Below are positions 1 through 5,517 of a stretch of DNA of 7,123 nucleotides, one piece after another. A model generated the notes under the pieces. That model was not told where the DNA came from. It worked only from the letters and a program-made list of their open reading frames with translations, and did not search any database. The translations under genes were made by a program, and so were the position numbers. How positions within the stretch are numbered: position 1 is the first letter of the stretch; every line of letters begins with the position of its first letter. This DNA comes from JBHIFE01 sp046760985. Its GTDB lineage: Bacteria > Chloroflexota > Dehalococcoidia > Dehalococcoidales > RBG-16-60-22. The stretch covers positions 1 through 7,123 of the forward strand of contig JBHIFE010000071.1 of the NCBI GenBank assembly GCA_046760985.1, given 5' to 3'.

Positions 1-686
1 CGGTTGTGACAATCCATACAATCCATGAGGCGTTTCTCAGCTTCAATACGTTCAGGAGTGATTTGAGCCGCTTTATTAGGATCAATGTATTCAGTGAGTT
101 CACCCTTTCTATCCTCAACACCAACCCAACCGATTTCCTGGCGTCTCTCATCCAAGGCTAGATACCAAACCTTGGCAGCAATATGCCAGTGAATGTCTCG
201 TGCCACCTCAAGTTCACCACCACCAACCCGGAGCACTCTGGTGTCAACCCTCTGGGTGTTCTTCTCATCCACCAAGTAGGTAGTGTGAACACGAACGAGG
301 TCACCGGCAAACCTCTCCGGTCGGTGGCACTGCTCACAGGTCTCTCGTGCAGGACGCAAGTTCTCCACCGGGGTTGGAATAGGGCGGTCATAGGTGCCGA
401 AAAGGGTATCAAAGATGAGGGGTATGCCGCTGAGCTTTGATTTGACCATATAGTCAGCCCCAGAACCAACGTGGCATTCTGAGCAGGCCACCCGAGAATG
501 AGGGGAAGCCTGGTAAGCGGTATATTCAGGATACATTACGTCGTGACAGAGACGACCACAGAAGGCAGTGGAATCCATGAATTCCATAAGTTGATAGCCA
601 CCGATGACCAGTAATATTATTCCTATTGCCCCAGCAAACATGAGGAAAAGCAATTTTTCGCGATGTCGCCTGCTTGTTGTTACCAT
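1..686 (-). CDS. NapC/NirT-type multihaem cytochrome c, C-terminus cut by window edge
   Basis: This is a membrane-anchored multihaem cytochrome c of the NapC/NirT kind. In that family a single N-terminal helix anchors the protein and the haem domain takes electrons from quinol on the outer face of the membrane. A single open frame runs from ATG at 686 to the left edge (228 residues visible). It has a basic N-terminus, one hydrophobic helix at about residues 11-31, and four haem-binding motifs: CGRLCH (43-48, CX3CH spacing), CSECH (68-72), CEQCH (117-121) and CMDCH (223-227). The text between them ('PEYTAYQASPHSRVACSECH', 'PIPTPVENLRPARETCEQCH') is typical of this family from memory. An in-frame TAG at 690-692 makes 686 the first possible start, although its ribosome binding site is weak. 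It is the last visible gene of the cytochrome operon, 42 nt after the small membrane protein. The total haem count is unknown because the end is missing. Confidence 0.88.
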   Translation of the reverse strand, partial: MVTTSRRHREKLLFLMFAGAIGIILLVIGGYQLMEFMDSTAFCGRLCHDVMYPEYTAYQASPHSRVACSECHVGSGADYMVKSKLSGIPLIFDTLFGTYDRPIPTPVENLRPARETCEQCHRPERFAGDLVRVHTTYLVDEKNTQRVDTRVLRVGGGELEVARDIHWHIAAKVWYLALDERRQEIGWVGVEDRKGELTEYIDPNKAAQITPERIEAEKRLMDCMDCHN

Positions 687-728
687 CGTCTATTTTACTT
701 AACCTCTTAGCCTGCCCATATGCCCTGT

Positions 729-935
729 TCAACTTCTCAGGATGGCAAGAATAAAAATAATCCCCCCGGTAATAAACAGAATTGGCACCATAGAAAAGTT
801 GAAAACGCCGAAAAGGGGATATTTCTCCGGCAGGTCAGAGAGAATGTTAAAAATGACTAGTGCCACAATAAGTACAAAGTTTATGCCAGCCGCTCTCGTC
901 AGCCAATCGTCAAAAATCTCAAGCAGGTATCTCAT
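729..935 (-). CDS. small two-helix membrane protein of the cytochrome operon
   Basis: This is a 68-residue protein with two predicted membrane helices (about residues 15-34 and 46-66) joined by a short loop containing 'DLPEKYPLFG'. It has no cysteine and no haem motif, and I do not recognise the family. Three signs support it as a real gene. Its ATG overlaps the stop codon of the cytochrome b gene in an ATGA arrangement (932-935), a classic sign of translational coupling. A very strong purine-rich ribosome binding site (AAGGAGGGAGG) lies just upstream. It also sits between two clear cytochrome genes on the same strand. By context it is probably a small accessory or assembly subunit of the membrane cytochrome complex; this role is inference. 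Confidence 0.75.
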   Translation of the reverse strand: MRYLLEIFDDWLTRAAGINFVLIVALVIFNILSDLPEKYPLFGVFNFSMVPILFITGGIIFILAILRS

Positions 936-1666
936 CTTTCCTCCCTCCTTTCATCAGCTTCCAATAGTCTCTCGTATTCTAAAGGATGCTCCCGGCGGTA
1001 TCGTTCCTTGGGCACCTTGCCGGTAAACATAGAGGTATTAATTGGAAATACCCCAGGAGCAAAATGATTAAAGAAGATATGCACCAAGAAAATCCAGATT
1101 AATGCCAGCATCGCCTCATCACTGTGAGCCACCATGGCTGCCGGAATAATCCAGCCAGGCAGGTACTTGGTGACCAAGATAGGATACATCATAATGAAGC
1201 CCGAGCCAGCCATAACTGGCATGCCCCAGAAAATTGCCCAGTAGTCAAACTTCTCTCTCCAATTGAAGCGGTCATACTTAGGTCTCTCCTTTACCAACCC
1301 CAGAAAATAGCTAAATTCCTGAATGAACTTCCTGAAGTCTTGGCGGCTGGGAATCATCTTTATCGGGAAAGGTCTTTTTAGGATAAGGGTTGAATAGGTA
1401 ATGTAGACAAGGTGATAAGCGCAAACAATAACCATTACCCAAGCAGCAAAATGGTGAACTGAGCGGGTGACCTCAATCCCTCCCCATATCCCTACCCACC
1501 ACTGACTGACTGCTGACTCGTGGAATTTCAATGGCAACCCGGTGACTACCAGCAGGATAAAGCTCACCATCAGCCCAGTGTGCTGAATTATTTGATGAAC
1601 ATCAAAACGAGTTATCTTTTCTTCTAAGCCCTTTTCCAGTGAAACGGTTTTAGTTACTACTGCCAT
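932..1666 (-). CDS. di-haem cytochrome b, formate dehydrogenase gamma / hydrogenase cytochrome b type
   Basis: This is an integral membrane cytochrome b that would link the quinone pool to the periplasmic haem proteins encoded beside it. The 244-residue protein has about four membrane helices (near 28-46, 70-93, 141-163 and 184-203). Histidines suited to ligating two b haems fall in or next to them: H29, H71/H72, H85, H181, H196 and H201. The segments 'VHQIIQHTGLMVSFILLVVTG' without its last residue, 'VHHFAAWVMV' and 'AHSDEAMLALIWIFLVH' match the pattern of the cytochrome b561-like family that includes FdhI, HydC and ThsC-type subunits. ATG at 1666 is preferred because GGAGGGA lies about 6 nt upstream and it follows the stop of the preceding cytochrome by 2 nt. 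An in-frame GTG at 1681 would add five residues. The stop overlaps the next start by 4 nt. The C-terminal tail is rich in Arg and Glu. Confidence 0.9.
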   Translation of the reverse strand: MAVVTKTVSLEKGLEEKITRFDVHQIIQHTGLMVSFILLVVTGLPLKFHESAVSQWWVGIWGGIEVTRSVHHFAAWVMVIVCAYHLVYITYSTLILKRPFPIKMIPSRQDFRKFIQEFSYFLGLVKERPKYDRFNWREKFDYWAIFWGMPVMAGSGFIMMYPILVTKYLPGWIIPAAMVAHSDEAMLALIWIFLVHIFFNHFAPGVFPINTSMFTGKVPKERYRREHPLEYERLLEADERREER

Positions 1667-1668
1667 TT

Positions 1669-2604
1669 CTATTCCCTCCACCGATTAACTGAAAACCTTA
1701 CCAGGGCTACAGCTACTACCACGACACCAAAAGCAACGACGGTAGTCAGTAAAATGGTGAAAGTTATTTCGGTGTAATGTGCCGCCGGATTATTATCTGG
1801 TGACGCTTCCTTATGCCCCAAAAAGCCACGGGCAAACTCTACCCCGGCACCGGGGTGACACTGCTCACAGGTCTTTGCTAGATTATCCAAGCCAGCTACC
1901 GGAGAGGTTGGGTCAGTTACACTCTTTATATCATGGGTACCATGACAATTAGTGCAGGTCGCCTTATCCAGTTGGGTTATTTCATAGGTACCCAGTTGCA
2001 TAGCTTTGCCATGAAAGCTACGCATATATGATTCATATACCTTCTCCACAATGCCATAGCTTGCCATCAGTTCCTCGTTACCGTGGCACTTGGCACAGGT
2101 CTGAGCAATATTCTTCTTATAGGCAGGAGCGCTGTATTCCAGTACCCGAATTACACTGTGGGGGTTACTCTCAGGGCTATGGCAGTCAACACAGGTAGCC
2201 ACATCAGGGTTGCCCCGAACTAGTTGCTGCCCATGAATGCTTCCTAGGTGTAACTTGTATTGATACTCATGGCAACTGCCGCACTTTTCCGCCAAAGATA
2301 GTTTGGTCAGTGGTGTAGCCACCTCATGTGGCTTGGAGGTGTGGCATTTAGTGCAATCTATATACCGGTGAGCTGCGGTATTCACCAACTGTTCGCTAAC
2401 ATACAGAGAGATTTTATCACCTTGCTCAGTGGTCTTGGTTAGGTGAGGGTCGCCATGACAGGCTAGGCAATTATTCTCATCAAGACTATAAGCCTTGGTA
2501 ATGCTAAACACCAAGATAGAGCCTACTACTACCAGCCCTATAGCTAGAAATAGAAGCAATCTTCTCATTTTCCTGCCCATATTCGCTTTCCAGATTCGTC
2601 CCAA
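1669..2604 (-). CDS. membrane-anchored seven-haem cytochrome c
   Basis: This is a periplasm-facing multihaem electron carrier. It has seven CXXCH haem motifs at residues 46-50 (CLACH), 84-88 (CTKCH), 108-112 (CGSCH), 138-142 (CVDCH), 170-174 (CAKCH), 217-221 (CTNCH) and 246-250 (CEQCH). Extra histidines such as those at 54, 79, 93, 119, 124, 149, 198 and 224 could be distal ligands. A hydrophobic helix at 15-37 acts as signal anchor, and a second at about 279-304 anchors the C-terminus. The haem domain would therefore lie outside, tethered at both ends. It precedes the cytochrome b gene by 2 nt, and the pair plausibly forms one quinone-oxidising or quinone-reducing unit. The start is uncertain: TTG at 2604 has a well-placed GAGG, while ATG at 2580 gives a protein eight residues shorter with a weaker site. 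Fusions of similar haem and cytochrome b parts occur in Geobacter CbcL; that parallel is inference. Confidence 0.92.
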   Translation of the reverse strand: MGRIWKANMGRKMRRLLLFLAIGLVVVGSILVFSITKAYSLDENNCLACHGDPHLTKTTEQGDKISLYVSEQLVNTAAHRYIDCTKCHTSKPHEVATPLTKLSLAEKCGSCHEYQYKLHLGSIHGQQLVRGNPDVATCVDCHSPESNPHSVIRVLEYSAPAYKKNIAQTCAKCHGNEELMASYGIVEKVYESYMRSFHGKAMQLGTYEITQLDKATCTNCHGTHDIKSVTDPTSPVAGLDNLAKTCEQCHPGAGVEFARGFLGHKEASPDNNPAAHYTEITFTILLTTVVAFGVVVVAVALVRFSVNRWRE

Positions 2605-2611
2605 AGGCTGA

Positions 2612-2616
2612 CCTCA
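2612..2616 (-). promoter_or_regulatory. ribosome binding site supporting a TTG start
   Basis: TGAGG on the minus strand overlaps the stop codon of the seven-helix protein (2614-2616) and lies 7 nt before TTG at 2604, which is ideal spacing. The competing ATG at 2580 has only a weak purine stretch upstream. This favours a TTG start and tight translational linkage of the two genes. Confidence 0.5.
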
Positions 2617-3324
2617 ATCAACGGCTACCTTGCCAAAGCCATGAATGAGGGGGAATCGATAAAGGCCAAACACCTCTCGGCTCCGCAAGAAACCGACGAA
2701 GATAATTATAATCCCGAGTAACTCGAAGAGGTAAAAAAGCTGAGTAGTGCCGATGAATCTGATGTGGATGCCACCAAAAGCCGGCAGTATAGCACCCACA
2801 GCAATCAGGATATTGGAGACAACCCGGTGTGGCATGAGCCGGCGTCTCCAGTAGACCCAGGCACTGTATATAGCTCCCCCCACCAGAGCCACCGTACCGA
2901 AGGTATTGAAGAAGGGGGTCATCAGTCTCACTGTTGGCGGCATAGCCCGTCCCGAAAGACCATGTAGAGCACTCAGGTCAATGCTAGCAGTAAAAACCCG
3001 GAAGATGGCATAGAACGATGCTATTAATAAGAACGTCATTACAATGTGAGCCACATGCCTGCGGGCAAGTAAATAGATGGTGCCCATCCCTAGATATGCT
3101 GCCACAAATATAGCCCCAATTAGATACCACAACCGATAAATTGTTTCATCAAGTCCCCGTGTCTCTGTCCAGAACTCGGTGCCGGTACTGAGGAAGTACA
3201 TGAACAGACCTATAGCCCAGACAAGCTGGTAGGGTTTTCTTCTGGCAAAGAATTGATCGAGGACGGTTACCGCAAAGACAAAACTAACCACACTGGATGA
3301 AAGTGGTATTAGTGCAATATTCAT
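2614..3324 (-). CDS. seven-helix membrane protein, first gene of the cytochrome operon
   Basis: This is a 236-residue integral membrane protein with seven likely helices (near 4-24, 33-49, 63-87, 91-112, 137-159, 167-187 and 195-214) and no cysteine. I do not recognise a named family. Histidines sit at 90, 93, 121, 166, 187 and 228. H93 (helix 4) and H187 (end of helix 6) are within or near the membrane, so haem or quinone binding is possible but unproven. The ATG at 3324 has an AGGG ribosome binding site 8 nt upstream. It is the first gene of the minus-strand run, and its stop overlaps the ribosome binding site of the seven-haem cytochrome. It may be a membrane partner of that cytochrome or a maturation factor. 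The topology resembles neither a classic cytochrome b nor NrfD closely enough to name. Confidence 0.8.
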   Translation of the reverse strand: MNIALIPLSSSVVSFVFAVTVLDQFFARRKPYQLVWAIGLFMYFLSTGTEFWTETRGLDETIYRLWYLIGAIFVAAYLGMGTIYLLARRHVAHIVMTFLLIASFYAIFRVFTASIDLSALHGLSGRAMPPTVRLMTPFFNTFGTVALVGGAIYSAWVYWRRRLMPHRVVSNILIAVGAILPAFGGIHIRFIGTTQLFYLFELLGIIIIFVGFLRSREVFGLYRFPLIHGFGKVAVD

Positions 3325-3475
3325 AGTTGATTCCCTATCATTTTAGTCTATTGCTAGGTAGTCTGGAATAAAACAACGCTCTATCTCTTATGGGTATCTT
3401 GCCCTGTTTTCTTGACAAAAAGAACCCATTTTACTAAAATAAACTACGGGAGAGCTTGGCAGGGGGGGTGATGCA
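3325..3475. promoter_or_regulatory. divergent intergenic region between cytochrome operon and PAS gene
   Basis: This 151-bp gap must carry the promoters of both divergent transcripts. The plus-strand promoter is clear (3412-3440, listed separately). For the minus strand the best -10 candidate is TAAAAT just upstream of the 3324 start, with no good -35 box, so the cytochrome operon promoter is weak or needs an activator. Shared regulation of the sensor-like gene and the operon is possible but not shown. Confidence 0.5.
3412..3440 (+). promoter_or_regulatory. sigma-70-type promoter of the PAS-like gene
   Basis: A perfect -35 box TTGACA (3412-3417) is followed by a 17-nt spacer and a -10 box TAAAAT (3435-3440), which matches five of six consensus bases. 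Transcription would start near 3447, giving a leader of about 30 nt before the ATG at 3476. A GGGGGGTGA ribosome binding site lies in that leader. Confidence 0.75.
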
Positions 3476-4111
3476 ATGAAGACCGCCAAAGGTCTGGTGG
3501 CAGAGTTTAAGGTTGGTCACCGGGATGCCCTCCCAATGCCAGTTCCAGCCATAATAGGACCACTTCTTGGATTAGGGTATATTATTGTTCTCCCCTTCAT
3601 TGGGCTTGTCAGCTTTATCTCAATCGGTGTTTATTGTGCCAGACAGAGACTAGCCACTGTGTGGCGCAGAGCAACTGTTGACGCGCAGGACGGAACAAAG
3701 GTCAAAGCGGTGGAGTTGAGAGACTTTCTGCAACCTCTCATCGATAGGCTTGAGTGTGAATTCCTAGTTATTGATCGAGATTTCCGCATCACTCAATATT
3801 ATATGCCCCTATTGCGTCAGAACAAACTACTTGAACAGACAGCAATCGGGCAACACTGCTTTGAGGTATCTCACGGGAGGAATAGTCCCTGTGAATCAGG
3901 TGGGGACGAATGCCCAGTGAGAAGGGTTCTAGAGACAAACGAGAAGGTAATGGCAACTCATTATCATAAAAACCAACTTGAAGGCAAGGGCAGGCAAAGA
4001 CTGGTTAAGGTGCTCGCATCACCTGTCAGAGACAGCCAAGGCAACGTTACACAGGTTGCTGAGCTTGTTTGGGATGCAGAAGAACAAAAGCCGCTCCACC
4101 CGACTAGGTAA
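3476..4111 (+). CDS. orphan membrane-anchored PAS-like sensory protein with conserved-type cysteines
   Basis: The 211-residue protein has one long hydrophobic segment (about 24-54) followed by a soluble domain from about residue 80. This domain reads like a PAS fold: 'LQPLIDRLECEFLVIDRDFRI' without its last residue starts it and 'LVKVLASPVRDSQGNVTQVAEL' without its last two ends it. Between them lies a cysteine-containing insert, C128, C139 and C146, in the pattern GQHCFEVSHGR...PCE...ECPVRRVLET. From memory, PAS domains of many anaerobe histidine kinases and sigma-54 activators carry this C...C...CP pattern. The protein ends right after the PAS domain, with no kinase, GGDEF or DNA-binding part. 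It may sense a metal centre, haem or redox state and act through a partner protein. It is divergent from the cytochrome operon and has its own strong promoter and ribosome binding site. A histidine kinase that lost its output domains is an alternative. Confidence 0.82.
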   Translation: MKTAKGLVAEFKVGHRDALPMPVPAIIGPLLGLGYIIVLPFIGLVSFISIGVYCARQRLATVWRRATVDAQDGTKVKAVELRDFLQPLIDRLECEFLVIDRDFRITQYYMPLLRQNKLLEQTAIGQHCFEVSHGRNSPCESGGDECPVRRVLETNEKVMATHYHKNQLEGKGRQRLVKVLASPVRDSQGNVTQVAELVWDAEEQKPLHPTR

Positions 4112-4129
4112 GAGCAACCCTTGTTCTTA
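4109..4129 (+). other. small hairpin overlapping the PAS gene stop codon
   Basis: TAAGAGCAA and TTGTTCTTA pair over 9 positions (one G-U) around a CCC loop, beginning at the stop codon itself. No T-run follows, so it is not a standard intrinsic terminator. It may stabilise the mRNA 3' end. Confidence 0.35.
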
Positions 4130-4303
4130 GCATAGTTATTAGTTTGTCTTCATCTTCCTGTAGCACAGGATAAACAAAGTAGGTGCTATTCTAATCTTCT
4201 CACTCCCTCCCAAGGTTCTGGTCTTGACCACTTGGAACACAAAACTTTGTTATTGCTCAAAGTTAGCCCGGCTAAGTAGACACAGCCAATTAATAAAAAA
4301 TAA
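4112..4303. other. non-coding stretch with small hairpins
   Basis: I see no credible gene in these 192 bases. There are two simple hairpins in the right half: AACTTTG/CAAAGTT (4243-4264, 8-nt loop) and TTAGC/GCTAA (4263-4275, 3-nt loop). A longer imperfect inverted repeat CCAAG...CTTGG lies at about 4210-4234. None is followed by a clear T-run. The stretch lies downstream of both the PAS gene (plus) and the candidate RNA (minus), so it is a convergent 3' region. Confidence 0.4.
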
Positions 4304-4484
4304 GATACCGGAGGTGAGCAGATTACGGGGCTAAGCCGGTGGAAGCCCCTTTTTTACCCTTTGCGCTCTGTGTTCTGTCTGCATCGGTCTATAAACCGGC
4401 TTAAAGGAGATGGTTACGGTTGGCAGTGGCAAACCAGCTATCATCTACTGGGTTGCCCAGACCCGTTGCCTTACCTCCGGTATC
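4304..4484 (-). ncRNA. candidate structured non-coding RNA, unidentified
   Basis: The bases form a fully nested set of inverted repeats. The outer stem is 12 bp perfect (4473-4484 with 4304-4315) and an inner stem is ACGGG/CCCGT (4462-4466 with 4325-4329). Three branches follow: hairpin CTGGG/CCCAG (4448-4460), hairpin 4418-4435 (7 positions, one mismatch) and a 9-bp perfect stem (4395-4403 with 4332-4340) closing a purine-rich loop of 54 nt. On the minus strand the outer stem is followed at once by TTATTTTTTA (4294-4303), like an intrinsic terminator, and a promoter-like pair at 4492-4521 would start the RNA at about 4485. No protein frame here looks real. I do not match it to RNase P, tmRNA, SRP RNA or a riboswitch I know. 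The size is in the range of 6S RNA but the shape is branched. The strand is inferred from the U-run and promoter. Confidence 0.5.
4327..4355 (+). terminator. plus-strand intrinsic terminator shape
   Basis: GGGGCT (4327-4332) pairs with AGCCCC (4344-4349) around an 11-nt loop and is followed by six T (4350-4355). It could end the PAS gene transcript about 220 nt past its stop codon. It overlaps the candidate minus-strand RNA, and its loop shares bases with a 9-bp stem of that structure, so the two readings compete. Confidence 0.5.
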
Positions 4485-4491
4485 CACCTAC

Positions 4492-4521
4492 ATTATCCTC
4501 CCCTTCCTACAACCGTAGCAA
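4492..4521 (-). promoter_or_regulatory. promoter-like element for the candidate structured RNA
   Basis: On the minus strand GATAAT (4492-4497, five of six -10 bases) is preceded by an 18-nt spacer and TTGCTA (4516-4521, four of six -35 bases). The expected start, 7 nt downstream of the -10, falls at about 4485, the base next to the outer stem of the candidate RNA. Confidence 0.4.
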
Positions 4522-4712
4522 TGGCATTTGTATCCCTTCTTCACTACTAAACTACCTCTTTTTAGATAGAAATAACCCTACGTTTCACCACTCACTTTGG
4601 TTAAGCCTGCCCCACTGGTCTCCTTGGAAGTCAAAGCGGTTCCAGATTGCACGAATGGGACGCAGAATAATGCACAAAAAGGAATAAAACCTGTTAGTAT
4701 ATAAAAGGCAAC
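4522..4712. other. non-coding stretch downstream of rnpB
   Basis: I see no supported gene here. A plus-strand frame spanning this area has biased, low-complexity composition (Pro, Ser and Tyr rich), no ribosome binding site, and runs through the structured repeats, so it was not called. On the minus strand the bases following rnpB contain short T-runs (TTTTATATA just after 4707 and TTTTT at 4676-4680) but no convincing hairpin. How RNase P transcription ends is therefore unclear. Confidence 0.4.
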
Positions 4713-5069
4713 GGGTCAAGTAAACCTGTAAGCCGAGTTCTGTACTCCGACTAATCGGAGCGGTGACCATCTGTCTAGCCCTGATGTTACCACCAGGGTC
4801 AAGCGACCAACCCAGGGAACAGGCCGGGCATCCCTTTTGTCCCTCTATTTGGTCTTGCTCCGGATGGGGTTTACCCAGCCGACTGGTCACCCAGCCGCTG
4901 GTGAGCTCTTACCTCACCATTTCACCCTTACCCCACTCAAGTGGGGCGGTATGTTTCTGTGGCACTTTCCGTAGGGTCACCCCTCCTGGGTATTACCCAG
5001 CATCCTGCCCGGTGGAGCTCGGACTTTCCTCCCTGATATTTCAGGGCAGCCACCCGGTTTACTTGACCC
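4713..5069 (-). ncRNA. rnpB: RNase P RNA, bacterial type A
   Basis: This is the catalytic RNA of ribonuclease P, which removes the 5' leader of precursor tRNAs. On the minus strand all the conserved blocks appear in order: GAGGAAAGTCCGAGCTCC near the 5' end, ACGGAAAGTGCCACAGAAA in the middle, GGTAAGGGTGAAA with GGTAAGAGCTCACCAGC, GTAAACCCCATCCG with GAGCAAGACCAAATAG, and ACAGAACTCGGCTTAC near the 3' end. The first and last 14 bases (5056-5069 and 4713-4726) are perfectly complementary and form helix P1, which fixes the ends to within a few bases. The length of about 357 nt is normal. The conserved blocks and overall layout fit type A rather than the Bacillus-like type B. It follows the RNase HI gene by 27 nt and has its own promoter. 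Confidence 0.97.
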
Positions 5070-5075
5070 TCTTAT

Positions 5076-5104
5076 AGTGTAGTATCGGTGGCACCATTAG
5101 TCAA
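5076..5104 (-). promoter_or_regulatory. rnpB promoter overlapping the RNase HI stop codon
   Basis: On the minus strand TTGACT (5099-5104, five of six -35 bases) is separated by exactly 17 nt from TACACT (5076-5081, four of six -10 bases). Initiation about 7 nt downstream falls at about 5069, the first base of helix P1. The -35 box shares base 5099 with the RNase HI stop codon (5097-5099). A second TTGACA lies 7 nt further upstream, but its spacing is poorer. Confidence 0.6.
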
Positions 5105-5510
5105 CTGTCAAGCCTAACGCAGCGTTTGCCAGCCTGTCAGCCTCCACGTTTTGCTGGCGGGGGATATGAGTAATAGTGAAGCTTTCCAGTAAGTCCTGCA
5201 GCTGCTTTACCTTTTGATACAAGGGTTTAAGAGCCACTCTCTTTGCCCGGTATTTGCCACCAATTTGCTTCACCACCAATTCTGAGTCCGAGTATAATTC
5301 AACGTGTGTGGCACCTAACTTGATGGCTTTTTCCAGAGCGGCAATAATAGCACTATATTCTGCTTGATTATTAGTAGTTATGCCAATGGGCTGGGAAATA
5401 CGAGCATGCAACCGACCCTCTTCGTCTTTGATAGTGGCACCAATAGCTGCTGGTCCCGGGTTACCCCGTGAGACACCATCAACCCATATTATCGCTTTCT
5501 TTGTCTTCAC
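5097..5510 (-). CDS. rnhA: ribonuclease HI, minimal single-domain form
   Basis: This enzyme cuts the RNA strand of RNA-DNA hybrids in the cytoplasm, for example at replication primers and R-loops. The 137-residue protein carries the full acidic active site in order: D11 (WVDG), E51 (NNQAEY), D75 (YSDSELV) and D125 (NVEADRLAN). The start of the fold, 'GVSRGNPGPAAIG', matches the short RNase HI / RVT_3 family that lacks the basic protrusion and any hybrid-binding domain. The chosen start is GTG at 5510: TGAGGAG, overlapping the stop of the upstream gene, sits a few bases before it, and the protein fold begins right after. The frame stays open further upstream to 5618, but that part lies inside the zinc-ribbon gene and has no similarity to RNase H. 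The gene is translationally linked to that upstream gene (7-nt gap) and is followed by rnpB. Confidence 0.94.
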   Translation of the reverse strand: MKTKKAIIWVDGVSRGNPGPAAIGATIKDEEGRLHARISQPIGITTNNQAEYSAIIAALEKAIKLGATHVELYSDSELVVKQIGGKYRAKRVALKPLYQKVKQLQDLLESFTITHIPRQQNVEADRLANAALGLTVD

Positions 5511-5517
5511 TTGCTCC

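Noticed and set aside
158..469. Minus-strand frame of 103 residues overlapping the NapC-like gene
   Set aside because: It is in a different frame from the four haem motifs, which lie in one continuous frame from 686 to the edge.
699..719. Tiny minus-strand frame MGRLRG ahead of the NapC-like gene
   Set aside because: Six codons ending in TAA with no ribosome binding site evidence; too short to support as a leader peptide.
4304..4484. tmRNA, SRP RNA or a cobalamin riboswitch
   Set aside because: No tRNA-like ends or tag frame, no SRP tetraloop and asymmetric-loop motif, and the ordered B12-box elements are missing despite a GCCACTG match.
4361..4687. Plus-strand open frame of 108 residues
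   Set aside because: No ribosome binding site, skewed composition without domain-like pattern, and it crosses the nested inverted repeats of the candidate RNA.
4585..5077. Open frames on both strands within and near 4585-5077
   Set aside because: They lie mostly inside the RNase P RNA, whose conserved blocks and 14-bp P1 helix are unmistakable.
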